Below are positions 45,561 to 54,106 of a DNA stretch of 64,000 bases, one piece after another; the first letter of the stretch is position 1; each line of letters starts with the position of its first letter. Under the pieces are notes generated by a model. It made no database searches and was not told the DNA's origin. It saw nothing but the letters and a program-made list of their open reading frames with translations. The DNA is from CALDTK01 sp045110575 (GTDB lineage Bacteria > Bacteroidota > Bacteroidia > Chitinophagales > Saprospiraceae). A program made the translations under genes and the position numbers. The DNA is taken from the NCBI GenBank assembly GCA_045110575.1, contig JBGCGF010000033.1, positions 6,646 through 70,645 of the forward strand. The letters run 5' to 3'.

Positions 45561-46178
45561 TTAAATGTGGACCTTGAATAGTTCTTCTTGGATGTGTAAT
45601 AAGCGAATTCCTTTCTCCGTACATAAGCCCCTTAAATAGGGTACCATAATGCCAAATGTTAATCGCTCTTTACTGAATTCGGTTGCAGGGAACAGTTCGT
45701 TGTCTTTTAATAACTTCAACAATTTTAGCACGGTCTTGCCGACCACCTCCACATCCATATCTTCTTGAAAAATACCATCTTTGATGCCTGCACTAGCTAG
45801 ATTGATCAACTGCTGATGAGCGTAGTTGCCGTTGCGTTCGTAAGACTCCTGCAACAATCTTGGGTAATAATGAACGATGTCGCTAAAAAAGTTTGGGTTG
45901 ATCTGGAGTGAACGATGAACGATTTTTTGGTGCATATGCCCCATTGCTTCAATCACATCATCGGCCGACCTTATTACCTCTTCGTTTTCCGAACGCACTT
46001 TAGCATTGTAAACATCCAGACATGCCTTTAACAGCGTGTCTTTATCTTCAAAGTGACTGTAAATGGTCCGCTTTGACGTATGTAGTTCCTTCACAATACG
46101 ATCGATTGTAATGGCTTTCACGCCGTTTTGCATGAATAGCTTTGTTGCTGTTTCTATGATGAATTCCTTCGTTATCAT
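45561..46178 (-). CDS. TetR/AcrR-family regulator of the PUFA locus
   Basis: 205 residues. An N-terminal helix-turn-helix (about 10-55; TIDRIVKELHTSKRTIYSHF) is followed by an all-helical ligand and dimer domain. It is the first gene of the minus-strand PUFA cluster, 51 bp before pfaA, and diverges from the PPTase gene with a 148-bp gap. Such placement usually means control of its own operon and the divergent gene, with an acyl-CoA or lipid as ligand; this is inferred from position only. Confidence 0.9.
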   Translation of the reverse strand: MITKEFIIETATKLFMQNGVKAITIDRIVKELHTSKRTIYSHFEDKDTLLKACLDVYNAKVRSENEEVIRSADDVIEAMGHMHQKIVHRSLQINPNFFSDIVHYYPRLLQESYERNGNYAHQQLINLASAGIKDGIFQEDMDVEVVGKTVLKLLKLLKDNELFPATEFSKERLTFGIMVPYLRGLCTEKGIRLLHIQEELFKVHI

Positions 46179-46326
46179 ACGTTTTGCTGGTTAGCTAAGG
46201 TCTCAATTTGACACAGTTGGTACGCGTGGTACTTTTTTGGTTCTTAAATTACCGGCAAGTGTACGAAACGTTTGCCACCTTGCATAGGCTTGGCGTTACA
46301 ATTCCCGTGGTTTAAGCAAATCAGAC
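46179..46326. promoter_or_regulatory. Divergent regulatory region between tetR and the PPTase gene
   Basis: 148 bp. Possible operators: the imperfect palindrome centred on AAACGTTT at 46266-46273 (CAAG on the left, CTTG on the right), and a TGGTACGCGTGGTACT direct/inverted word near 46218. A CATACGTTTTGC at the tetR start resembles half of the first. None is a clear TetR consensus. No TAnnTTTG box was identified with confidence. Confidence 0.35.
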
Positions 46327-46962
46327 ATGTTCGTTACAATCTATCGCACCCATACCGAGTCGTTGATCATCCAGGAGTTGCTTCCAATGCTACTTCAGTG
46401 GCTGCCTACCTCCTTGCATGCCAAAGCACTTCGATATCGATCAAAGGCTAGTGCTTATAATTATGTAGCAGGTCGACTGCTCTTGAAGCAAGGTCTCGAT
46501 GCTTATGGCCTTGATGATGATTTACGGAAAATTGAACTGCAGGAGAATGGGAAACCAGTTTTACCTGAAATACACTTCAATATTTCCCATTCTGGCCATC
46601 AAGTAGTTTGTGGTTTCTCAAAGGAAGGACTACTAGGCGTTGACATAGAAAAAATTAGTCCGATAGACTTTGAAGATTTTACGGCTATGTTTTCAGCTCA
46701 TGAGTGGTCAGCTATTAAAGGTGCTGTTGACCCACTCCGTGAATTCTATTGGTTTTGGACACGTAAAGAAAGTATCATAAAAGCCCTCGGACTAAGGTTG
46801 AATTACTTGCATAAAGTCGAATTGGATGTTTCCTCAGATCATTTCGTACTTGAGGGTAAGAGATGGTTTTTGCGTGACTTGACTTTTGGAAAGGATTTTC
46901 TTGGAGCGGTTTGTTGTGAAGATGAGATTAGTGAAATTGAGTTTATTGATGTTAGGTTTTGA
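46327..46962 (+). CDS. 4'-phosphopantetheinyl transferase (Sfp/PfaE type)
   Basis: 211 residues, Sfp-type length. Magnesium and coenzyme A residues are visible: D106 and E108 in LGVDIEKI and E148/K152 in WTRKESIIKALG. NISHSG (about 85-90) is the family's CoA-contact motif. Family knowledge: it transfers phosphopantetheine from CoA to serines of ACP domains. Next to a cluster with four ACPs it is the natural PfaE partner and is needed to activate PfaA. It is transcribed divergently from tetR, so it may be under the same control. Confidence 0.92.
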   Translation: MFVTIYRTHTESLIIQELLPMLLQWLPTSLHAKALRYRSKASAYNYVAGRLLLKQGLDAYGLDDDLRKIELQENGKPVLPEIHFNISHSGHQVVCGFSKEGLLGVDIEKISPIDFEDFTAMFSAHEWSAIKGAVDPLREFYWFWTRKESIIKALGLRLNYLHKVELDVSSDHFVLEGKRWFLRDLTFGKDFLGAVCCEDEISEIEFIDVRF

Positions 46963-47145
46963 GACTTCATCGGAGTTCTTGATGTCTATTGTCTAGCTAT
47001 ATATTTCCAGAGGCCGAAGTCTATCGGATATACCTTATAAATTAATATCTTGCAGACCCGTACCTCTTTAGGCAGTGTTACTTTGTATCGGTATTTATAT
47101 TAAATATTTGCCTCGGTTTCTATTTTGTTATTTAACTTGGCCTTC

Positions 47146-48828
47146 ATGCTCAAATCCATAGCTTTATACCTTGTAATGTGCATCTTAGTATCGAATAGCG
47201 CAGCCGCCCAAGTCTACCGCGCATCCTTCACGGAAGACCCAACCCTCCGCGCCAACCCAGAACGCGGCTTTAGTCGTTGGACGCGGTCTGAGCCAAACGA
47301 CCTCTATCCCTTTCAGGCTAGCTGGTTAGATCCATTGCGCGCCGATTTGAAGCAAACGGTAATCAAACGGACGTACTATTTTACGGATGCTTATGATAGT
47401 CCAATACCACAGCCGTTTCTAGATCACATCACCAGCGATTTGCAGGCTGTTCGTGCTGCGGGAATGAAGCTCGCGATTCGTTTTGCGTACACGTATGAGT
47501 ATGGAAATACCGACGGCGCAGGCAATGCGATCCCTCCTTATCTCGACGGACCGACAGATCCTGAATTGATCTTCCAGCACATTGAGCAACTCAAGCCTGT
47601 GCTCGCAGACAATTGGGATATCATCTTGACGATGCACAATGGCTTTTGGGGAACGTGGGGCGAGAATTATTACAGTGATGCTTTTGGAAGTGAGGCCAAT
47701 CCGCCGGTGACAAATGCACAGTGGGATTTGCGCAAACGACTCATCGACACATTGCTCAGTTGGATTCCAGAAGATCGCTTTCTATCTCAGCGGTATCCGC
47801 AGTTGAAGGAGCAGTTTTACAACCTTGATATTCCAGCAGATAGCATCACTGCTTCGACGGCGTACACCAGTTTACCTCAAGCTCGAATCGGTTACCATAA
47901 CGATTGCTTTTTAGTGGCTGCCAATGATTACACCTATTCCGATACCACAACGCAGAAGCCTTTCGTCGAAACCGAAGCGAAGTATACCCTCATGGGGGGC
48001 GAGACGTGCGGCAATTCGTCGTTTGCAGACTGCGGTAATGCACTTAAAGAACTTGAGCGTTTTCACTGGACTTACTTAAACGACAACTATCATCCTGATG
48101 TATTGAGCCGCTGGGAGCAGGAAGGTTGTTATGATGAGATCGCTAGTAGGCTAGGGTATCGGATCGTGCTAGACTCTCTCGAATGGGATATCGCAAGTCC
48201 TCCTCAGCCAGAAGAACCTTTCACGCTGAAATTGTACCTGCGTAATATTGGCTTTGCTGCACCGATTCATGATCGTCCTGTTCAATTAGTATTCGAATAT
48301 GGAACTCGGGAAGCGATTTTTACTAATCCGAGTACCGATATTCGCACATGGCAGCCTGGACATGTTGAATGGTCTCTCACAGGAGTTCTACCGAGCAATT
48401 ACAGTTTTGGGGAATTTTATAACCTCTACCTCTCACTACCAGATGTCAGTCTTAGCTTACAGAGCAACCCTCGCTATGCAGTCGCGCTAGCTAGCAAAGA
48501 TGATTTTAACGGGAGGCCACTTTTTGATGAAAACGATGGCCGAAATCTTCTCTTGGAGTTAGGATTTATTATCTCTACAAAAACAGAATTAGAGCATTCT
48601 ATTGCGCTTCCGCAAAACCCTGTTCGCGATCAACTTTCGATTCGATCCACTTCAGCTGAAGAATTACAAGTCCGTCTACTGAGCCTTACTGGGAAGACGC
48701 TTCTGACAGGTTCCTTTAAAGGTGATGGTGATTGGAATGTCTCTCACTTGCCGACCGGTGTATATGCGTTGCACGTGCAGAATGAGCAGGGTGATGCAGC
48801 GAGTTGGAAGGTGGTGAAAGTGGAGTAA
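47146..48828 (+). CDS. Secreted DUF4874/DUF4832-type protein with T9SS sorting domain
   Basis: 560 residues from the ATG at 47146; a TTG at 47125 is not needed. The signal peptide ends near NSAAAQ. The first half (about 30-300) is a TIM-barrel-like region with the family entry NPERGFSRWT, FAYTYEYG and TMHNGFWGTWGENYYSD, typical of DUF4874. A DUF4832-like beta domain follows (about 330-465). The last about 75 residues are a T9SS domain (LPQNPVRDQLSIRST, GVYALHV, WKVVKVE). Family knowledge suggests carbohydrate-active or wall-associated proteins, but no member of known activity is close. It stands alone. Confidence 0.85.
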   Translation: MLKSIALYLVMCILVSNSAAAQVYRASFTEDPTLRANPERGFSRWTRSEPNDLYPFQASWLDPLRADLKQTVIKRTYYFTDAYDSPIPQPFLDHITSDLQAVRAAGMKLAIRFAYTYEYGNTDGAGNAIPPYLDGPTDPELIFQHIEQLKPVLADNWDIILTMHNGFWGTWGENYYSDAFGSEANPPVTNAQWDLRKRLIDTLLSWIPEDRFLSQRYPQLKEQFYNLDIPADSITASTAYTSLPQARIGYHNDCFLVAANDYTYSDTTTQKPFVETEAKYTLMGGETCGNSSFADCGNALKELERFHWTYLNDNYHPDVLSRWEQEGCYDEIASRLGYRIVLDSLEWDIASPPQPEEPFTLKLYLRNIGFAAPIHDRPVQLVFEYGTREAIFTNPSTDIRTWQPGHVEWSLTGVLPSNYSFGEFYNLYLSLPDVSLSLQSNPRYAVALASKDDFNGRPLFDENDGRNLLLELGFIISTKTELEHSIALPQNPVRDQLSIRSTSAEELQVRLLSLTGKTLLTGSFKGDGDWNVSHLPTGVYALHVQNEQGDAASWKVVKVE

Positions 48829-49155
48829 GGCGAATTCTTCACGAGCGTCGTAAAAGGATCGATTTTTTGAGTTTCACAGCTTGGATCTGCCATAGGATGG
48901 TAGGCTCTAATATGTCTCGGTCGACCGTGCAACGGTCGGGCCACATGCGGTATGTGCAACACCACGCTCACGTCCCAAAGGCATTCAAAATTCAATCCCG
49001 CTGCATTGCGGGACAAAATTCCCTGATCGGGGACGAATTGGTAATTCCTCGGGAAGACGAGGTATCAGCAAAGGGTGAAAACGCCGTGATCTTTGTGATA
49101 TCAAAGCGACACAATGTTGCTGCGATACTCACAAATAATTTCAAACTCATCTATC
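48829..49155. other. Gene-free stretch with several hairpins
   Basis: No gene supported. CGACCGT GCA ACGGTCG (48922-48938) is a perfect 7-bp hairpin. TCCCGC/GCGGGA (48996-49001 and 49008-49013) is another, placed between two copies of an ATTCAAAATTC-like word, as near 61.1 kb. The promoter of the AhpD-like gene should lie near 49080-49140, but no consensus box was identified. Confidence 0.55.
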
Positions 49156-49707
49156 ATGGCAACTTTCACTGTTCCAACTCGCGCTACTGTTACTCCTACA
49201 AACCAAGCAATTTTCGACAACCTAGAAAAAGGACTCGGTTTCGTACCAAACATCTACGCAACACTCGCTCTTAACGAAACTGCACTCCCAGATTACCTAG
49301 CTTTTCAAGGCCGCAAGTCAACGCTTAAGGCTAAAGAGAAAGAGGTCATCAACCTAGCGGTAAGTCAAGTGAACGGATGCTCTTACTGTCTCGCTGCTCA
49401 CACGGCAATTGGCCAGATGAACGGATTTAACGAGGAGCAAATTCTCGGAATTCGTCGCGGAGAAGTAACCTTTGATCCTAAAGTAGCAGCTCTCGCAACG
49501 TTTGCGAAAGAAACTACGATCAACCGTGGAAAGCCTACTGCAGCTGTAACGGACGCACTCCTTGCTGCGGGTTATACGCAAGCCAACCTTGTAGACATCA
49601 TTATGGTGATCGGTGACAAGGTGGTTTCTAATTTCCTACATGGCGTCACCCAAGTACCTGTTGATTTTCCTGCAGCAGTACCTCTCGAAGAGCCGGTGTT
49701 GTCTTAA
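49156..49707 (+). CDS. AhpD/carboxymuconolactone-decarboxylase-like peroxidase-related protein
   Basis: 183 residues from the ATG at 49156, which follows an untranslatable upstream part. The family core EKEVINLAVSQVNGCSYCLAA contains the redox CxxC (C75, C78) and H82 of the AhpD active site. Family knowledge: such proteins reduce hydroperoxides or act in thiol relays. An AraC-family gene follows 108 bp later in the same direction, a common pairing in which the regulator controls the enzyme gene. Confidence 0.9.
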   Translation: MATFTVPTRATVTPTNQAIFDNLEKGLGFVPNIYATLALNETALPDYLAFQGRKSTLKAKEKEVINLAVSQVNGCSYCLAAHTAIGQMNGFNEEQILGIRRGEVTFDPKVAALATFAKETTINRGKPTAAVTDALLAAGYTQANLVDIIMVIGDKVVSNFLHGVTQVPVDFPAAVPLEEPVLS

Positions 49708-49815
49708 ACAGGCTCTTAAAGAACGTTTTCGCTCGGAAGTGTTTCTCTAAATAAAGCGCAGCGTAGTCTTTCAGATTGCGCTGCGTTTCTTTGTTACTGC
49801 CTAGACTTGCACATA

Positions 49816-50673
49816 ATGCGCTATAACCACACAGACACTCACACGGGTTCCATCTTTCGCCTCCACGTAGGTGAATCTAGCATGGGACGTGATTCGTTTG
49901 AAGAAAGTAGTGAGCAACCGCTCACTATTGTTTGGAATACTTCGGATAAGCCTAAGGCTTTTAGTCTTGACTCCATCCAGCTTTCGCTAAAACCAAACGA
50001 GGTGATCACGCTACTAGCGAGTCAACATTTTTCGTTTTCTCCAGCGGATGAGTTGGTGGCTTGGCAATTCAATCGCGAGTTCTATTGCATTGTCGATCAC
50101 GACCAAGAAGTGTCTTGTTCGGGTTTGTTGTTTTATGGGACGAAGGATACGCCGCGTGTCATGCTCGACGAAGTAGAAGCTCCCAAGTTTGAGCTTCTTT
50201 TGAAGGTGTTTGAAGACGAATTTCAAGAAGGAGATAACCTTCAAGGTGAGATGCTCCGTATGCTGTTGAAGCGTCTCATCGTTAAGCTTACGCGCATTTA
50301 TAAAGCGCAGCATGTCGATGATACCGTTGAGAAAACAGAGCTGGATATCATTCGTCAATTTGGTCTTCTCGTTGAGCTGAACTACAAGGAGAAGCACCAG
50401 GTTCAGGACTATGCAGACCTCTTGCACAAGTCACCAAAAACACTGGCCAACCTGTTCGGAAAATTTGCAACACGAACGCCATTACAAATCATTCAAGATC
50501 GTATTTCTCTTGAAGCGAAGCGCATGTTGATCTACACCGATGCTTCTGCGGCCGAGGTAGGATATGCTTGCGGATTTGAAGAGCCTGCGCACTTTTCACG
50601 CTTTTTTAAGCGTCAGATAGGTGAGAGCCCAAGTGGCTTTCGTAAGGCCCATAAAGAGGCGATCTCAGGCTAG
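49816..50673 (+). CDS. AraC-family transcriptional regulator
   Basis: 285 residues from the ATG at 49816. The N-terminal half (about 1-130) is a cupin-like sensor with no recognised ligand. The C-terminal half (about 185-285) holds two helix-turn-helix motifs: DYADLLHKSPKTLANLFGKF and the second with GYACGFEEPAHFSRFFKRQI. It sits after the AhpD-like gene and ahead of a bidirectional terminator. It probably activates the AhpD-like gene, inferred from position. It carries a one-mismatch 14-mer at 49980. Confidence 0.92.
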   Translation: MRYNHTDTHTGSIFRLHVGESSMGRDSFEESSEQPLTIVWNTSDKPKAFSLDSIQLSLKPNEVITLLASQHFSFSPADELVAWQFNREFYCIVDHDQEVSCSGLLFYGTKDTPRVMLDEVEAPKFELLLKVFEDEFQEGDNLQGEMLRMLLKRLIVKLTRIYKAQHVDDTVEKTELDIIRQFGLLVELNYKEKHQVQDYADLLHKSPKTLANLFGKFATRTPLQIIQDRISLEAKRMLIYTDASAAEVGYACGFEEPAHFSRFFKRQIGESPSGFRKAHKEAISG

Positions 50674-50728
50674 AATAGGCTAGTAGCGCCAGTGAATTCA
50701 AGTCTGATTTCCTTTGGACGAGTTCATG

Positions 50729-50767
50729 AAAAAAGCCCCCAACTACATCTGTAATTGGGGGCTTTTT
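50729..50767. terminator. Strong bidirectional intrinsic terminator
   Basis: AAAAAGCCCCCAA (50730-50742) pairs exactly with TTGGGGGCTTTTT (50755-50767) across a 12-nt loop. With an A-run before and a T-run after the GC stem, it can stop the AraC gene from the left and the barrel gene from the right. Confidence 0.92.
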
Positions 50768-50793
50768 AAGTGGCTGTTCTGAGCTAGATTGGT

Positions 50794-51294
50794 CTAGCGT
50801 CGGAGGATATATCGGATACCTGCACCAGCATATCCAGCCGCAAATCCGCGTCCTCCATTACTTCCTATACCGATGGTCGGTACCCAGTCTACGGTGACTT
50901 CGAGAGGAATATCATCGAAGGCATATTGCACTCCTAGGTATCCACTGATGCCAAGCCCAATTCCTCCGCTATTACCAATGTAATCGAGCGCGTAATTGTA
51001 AAATCCAACAGAGGCTCCTGCACCGTAGTACCATTGTAGTGGTGCAAGTTCTGCATCAAGATCAAAACTGTTGTGACGCTGATAAGCAACAGCAACTCTT
51101 GCTTCATTGTAAAAGGCTCTGGACGATATTCCAGCATACGCCTCTACAGCGTCACTTTCGTTGATGAACAACTTGTAAGAGACAGATAGTGGAATTCCAA
51201 GGCGTGCGCCAACAGCACTTTCAAAGTTTTGAGCAGTAAGGCTCACGCTACTAAGCAGGATTCCTGCAAAGAGCAAAAAGAGTAGTTTTTTCAT
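50794..51294 (-). CDS. Small outer-membrane beta-barrel protein
   Basis: 166 residues from the ATG at 51294, which opens into a signal peptide (MKKLLFLLFAG, cleavage near SLTAQ). The rest is amphipathic strands separated by glycine- and asparagine-rich turns (ESAVGARLGIPLSVSYKLF, GISGYLGVQYAFDDIPLEV, GYAGAGIRYILRR), as in 8-stranded outer-membrane proteins. The C-terminus ends in Arg rather than Phe, which is unusual. No enzyme motif. It is alone, bounded by the strong terminator. Confidence 0.8.
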   Translation of the reverse strand: MKKLLFLLFAGILLSSVSLTAQNFESAVGARLGIPLSVSYKLFINESDAVEAYAGISSRAFYNEARVAVAYQRHNSFDLDAELAPLQWYYGAGASVGFYNYALDYIGNSGGIGLGISGYLGVQYAFDDIPLEVTVDWVPTIGIGSNGGRGFAAGYAGAGIRYILRR

Positions 51295-51380
51295 GAGGTA
51301 GTGTTTGAGGTTACCCAAACGTAAGCAACAACTGAATTGTTGGATGGCATTTTTTACGAAATGAGGTTCTCGCTTTACTG

Positions 51381-53099
51381 CTAAGCTTCAAGCACTAGTT
51401 TCTCATCACTATCGCCCAGTGTCGCCTGGAAAAACCACGCAAAGAGCACGCAAACGATACAGCCTAATGGGTTGAGCCACAGGTAGGTGAAGTTGATGAA
51501 CTCATAGTAGTTGAGGAAGTAAACAGTAACCACAAAAAACTCAGCGACGAGCGCTCCGTAGAAGACGGCTCGGCCTCCAATTTTCTTAAGGAAAAAGGCA
51601 ACCACAAAGATGCCAAGGATCGCCCCGTAAAAGAGACTTCCAATGATATTGACCGCTTCAATGAGGTTGTCGAACAGACTTGCTCCTGCGGCAAACGTCA
51701 GTGCAATCAAGCCCCACATCACAGTGAGCCATTTACTGGCCTTTAAGTAATGAGCATCATCTCCATCTTGCTTGATCCGGCGCTTGTAGACGTCAACAAC
51801 TGTAGTCGTAGCCAAAGCATTGAGCTCACTTGCACTCGAACTCATGGCTGCCGAAAGGATCACAGCAATCAGCAATCCCACCAGGCCAATCGGCAAGTAA
51901 TTGAGGATGTAACTGATGAAAATGTAGTCCTCGTCTCGAGTTTCTAAGCCAGGATCAACGCTTGTAATAATCGCATCGACTTCTTCGCGTACTGCCTTCT
52001 CTTGCGCCTGTAGGTTTTCGACAGTAACTAGACTTTCGTCAAAACTCGTCCCTTCGCGGAGGTTTTGAGCAAGCAACGTTACAGCCCCAACCTTCTCTGC
52101 GTGAATAGCGTCGTAACGGGTTTTGGCGGAAGCAAAATCACCCGCCATAGCACTCTGCTCAATAGCTGCAACATTGGCGGTATTGAAGTGGATCGGTGGC
52201 TTTGCAAACTGGAAGAAAACGAAAACCATTACCCCAACGAAAAGCACAAGTACCTGCATCGGCACCTTGATGATTCCATTGAAGAGAAGACCGAGACGAC
52301 TTTCCGCAAGTGAGCGTCCAGATAAGTAGCGTTGTACTTGACTTTGGTCCGTTCCGAAATAACTCATGAAGAGGAAGAGTCCCGCAAGGAGACCAGACCA
52401 GATGTTGTAGCGGCTCGACATGTCGAACTCGAAATCAACCAGGTCAAGTTTGCCCAGCTTACCCGCAACGTTGAGTGAGTCTGTGAACCCAATCCCTTCA
52501 GGGAGTTGGTACACCAGGAAGATCGCGGCCAAGCACATACCTGTGAGGATGACGATCATCTGTTGCTTTTGCGTCACACTTACAGCCTTGGTGCCACCAG
52601 CAACCGTGTACATGATGACGAGGCCGCCCACGATGAGTAGAGTCGCCGAGAGGTTCCATCCAAGGATGGTACTCAGGATAATACTCGGTGCGTAGATCGT
52701 AATGCCGGCTGCAAGTCCACGCTGAAGGAGGAACAGTCCTGCGGTCAGCGTTCGTGCGCGTAAATCAAACCTCCCTTCGAGGTATTCGTAGGCGGTGTAG
52801 ACCTTGAGTCGATAGTAAATCGGAAGCACGAAAATGCTCAGAAGCACCATCGCCAAAGGCAATCCAAAATAGAACTGAGCGAAGCCCATACCTGAGTCAA
52901 ATGCCTGGCCCGGTGTACTCAAAAAGGTAATCGCAGAAGCCTGTGTGGCCATGATGGAAAGTCCGATCGTCCACCAACGCAAGTCGCGGTCTCCGAGCAA
53001 ATAACTTTCAGCAGTATTGACGCTGCGTGTTTTCCAAACCCCGTAAGCCACAATGGCGAAGAGGGTCAACCCCATTACAATCCAGTCGAGCAGTACCAT
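51381..53099 (-). CDS. Sodium:solute symporter (SSS family)
   Basis: 572 residues with about 13 membrane helices. SSS markers include SAITFLSTPGQAFDSG near 55-70 and the IMYTVAGGTKAVSVTQ segment near 158-173. A hydrophilic helical insertion (about 305-390) separates two halves of the transport core. The substrate cannot be read from sequence; the family carries sugars, amino acids, vitamins and anions with sodium. Its ATG overlaps the stop of the 51-residue gene by one base (TAATG), so they are translationally coupled. It carries a one-mismatch 14-mer at 52120. Confidence 0.92.
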   Translation of the reverse strand: MVLLDWIVMGLTLFAIVAYGVWKTRSVNTAESYLLGDRDLRWWTIGLSIMATQASAITFLSTPGQAFDSGMGFAQFYFGLPLAMVLLSIFVLPIYYRLKVYTAYEYLEGRFDLRARTLTAGLFLLQRGLAAGITIYAPSIILSTILGWNLSATLLIVGGLVIMYTVAGGTKAVSVTQKQQMIVILTGMCLAAIFLVYQLPEGIGFTDSLNVAGKLGKLDLVDFEFDMSSRYNIWSGLLAGLFLFMSYFGTDQSQVQRYLSGRSLAESRLGLLFNGIIKVPMQVLVLFVGVMVFVFFQFAKPPIHFNTANVAAIEQSAMAGDFASAKTRYDAIHAEKVGAVTLLAQNLREGTSFDESLVTVENLQAQEKAVREEVDAIITSVDPGLETRDEDYIFISYILNYLPIGLVGLLIAVILSAAMSSSASELNALATTTVVDVYKRRIKQDGDDAHYLKASKWLTVMWGLIALTFAAGASLFDNLIEAVNIIGSLFYGAILGIFVVAFFLKKIGGRAVFYGALVAEFFVVTVYFLNYYEFINFTYLWLNPLGCIVCVLFAWFFQATLGDSDEKLVLEA

Positions 53100-53254
53100 T
53101 AGCTATATGCGTTTTGGAACCAGACGAAAAGAAGTACGAGGACCACTTGAATCACCATGACGGCGATGTACATGGCCTTCCACGAGCCCAGGGGAGGGGT
53201 CGGTTCGGGGCCGTTTTTAAGGTCTTCGGCGTCGGCTTGCTGGGGGGTTAGCAT
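53099..53254 (-). CDS. 51-residue membrane protein coupled to the symporter
   Basis: ATG at 53252-53254 to TAA at 53099-53101, overlapping the symporter start by one base. A Pro/Asp-rich cytoplasmic-type head (MLTPQQADAEDLKNGPEP) leads to one clear transmembrane helix (YIAVMVIQVVLVLLFVW). It is too short for most gene finders. Translational coupling and a single helix suggest an accessory subunit or assembly factor of the transporter; this is inference. Confidence 0.75.
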   Translation of the reverse strand: MLTPQQADAEDLKNGPEPTPPLGSWKAMYIAVMVIQVVLVLLFVWFQNAYS

Positions 53255-53261
53255 TCAGGAG

Positions 53262-53417
53262 GGTTCAAGGTTCACGCACCAAACACTCGCGCAGCTCGCA
53301 TTGGGTGGTTCAAGGTTCAACAACGGTATTCTATTGCTACGCAATTTCATCCCGTTGGTTCAAGGTTCGTCAATCCTTCTCAATGCTTCACATTTTTGAA
53401 AGATTGGCTCAAGGTTC
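53262..53417 (+). repeat. Three-unit hairpin array, forward orientation
   Basis: GGTTCAAGGTTC at 53262-53273, 53307-53318, 53357-53368, and GGCTCAAGGTTC at 53406-53417, periods 45, 50 and 49 bp. Between copies are self-complementary spacers of different sequence. The second has stem CAACGG/CCGTTG (53321-53326 and 53352-53357) around TTGC TAC GCAA; the third pairs CAATC with GATTG. The first resembles the single unit at 21178-21233. Confidence 0.85.
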
Positions 53418-53442
53418 TACCACCACGAAGGTACTTGAGTAT

Positions 53443-53862
53443 CTAGAACAGATTCGGTTTCAGAACCATATGAAATATCAGGTTCTGAAGCGGTTCCTGT
53501 TTTAGTCGGTTTTGGGCAAGGTATCTCTGAAAACTTGTGATCATTACCGTGACACGCCTAAGCTTTTTGATGATGGTTGAGGCGGTCCTCGCGTCGATCA
53601 GTTCTCGGTCCATGCATCTGTTAATCTGGCTTTGGGCTTCCATGGCCGACCCTTTGCTGTATCTCAGGAAATTCTTGAAATCAGGCCGCGTCTCGCGTCC
53701 GAAGCCTTCGGCAATATTGTCTGATATGGAACCTGCAGATCTATCTAGTTGGTGCCATGTGCCTGGGCTTTCAGATTTGATTGAAGAACGGAGCGTCCAG
53801 ATATCCTTATTGATCTCGCACGATAATTTGTACACGTCTAGTTCTTCGAATGTCTTTGCCAT
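53443..53862 (-). CDS. Four-helix-bundle protein (23S rRNA intervening-sequence/S23 family)
   Basis: 139 residues. FEELDVYKLSCEINKDIW at the start, GSISDNIAEGFGRETRPDF (about 46-64), and a helix-rich remainder with GSAMEAQSQINRCMDREL are the marks of this family. Members are pentameric basic bundles known from intervening sequences in 23S rRNA genes and as Avd accessory proteins of diversity-generating retroelements. Here there is no rRNA, reverse transcriptase or template repeat. It is flanked on the left by forward and on the right by reverse hairpin arrays. A link to these arrays is inferred only from position. Confidence 0.9.
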   Translation of the reverse strand: MAKTFEELDVYKLSCEINKDIWTLRSSIKSESPGTWHQLDRSAGSISDNIAEGFGRETRPDFKNFLRYSKGSAMEAQSQINRCMDRELIDARTASTIIKKLRRVTVMITSFQRYLAQNRLKQEPLQNLIFHMVLKPNLF

Positions 53863-53893
53863 CGCTTAAATCTATGCACCTTGCAGGTTGTAA

Positions 53894-54100
53894 GAACCTA
53901 GAACCCAATTTTTGCTTTGCGAAGCAAATCGAAAATTGGCTAAACCTAGAACTTCTACTCCAAAATTTGCAAAGCAAATGAGGAGTAGAGCTGAACCTAG
54001 AACTTTCATTTCGAATTTGCGTAGCAAAGAGAAATGGAGCTGAACCTTGAACTCAGTTTTCAATTTGCGGAGTAAATTGAAAACTGTCTGAACCTCGAAC
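53894..54100 (-). repeat. Four-unit hairpin array with diversified stems
   Basis: GAACCTAGAAC-type words at 53894, 53942, 53993, 54042 and 54090 (the complement of GTTCnAGGTTC) repeat every 48-51 bp. Each spacer is a hairpin with a TTTGC NNN GCAAA core (the last GC GGA GT). The outer stems differ completely yet pair: CCAATTTT/AAAATTGG; CTACTCC/GGAGTAG; CATTTC/GAAATG; CAGTTTTCAATTT/AAATTGAAAACTG. Structure is conserved while sequence is not. Confidence 0.92.
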
Positions 54101-54106
54101 CTAAAA

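Noticed and set aside
53443..53862. Diversity-generating retroelement (the four-helix bundle resembles Avd)
   Set aside because: No reverse transcriptase and no template/variable repeat pair in the window.
53894..54100. CRISPR array
   Set aside because: Repeat word only 11 bp, spacers are hairpins sharing a core, and no cas genes are present.
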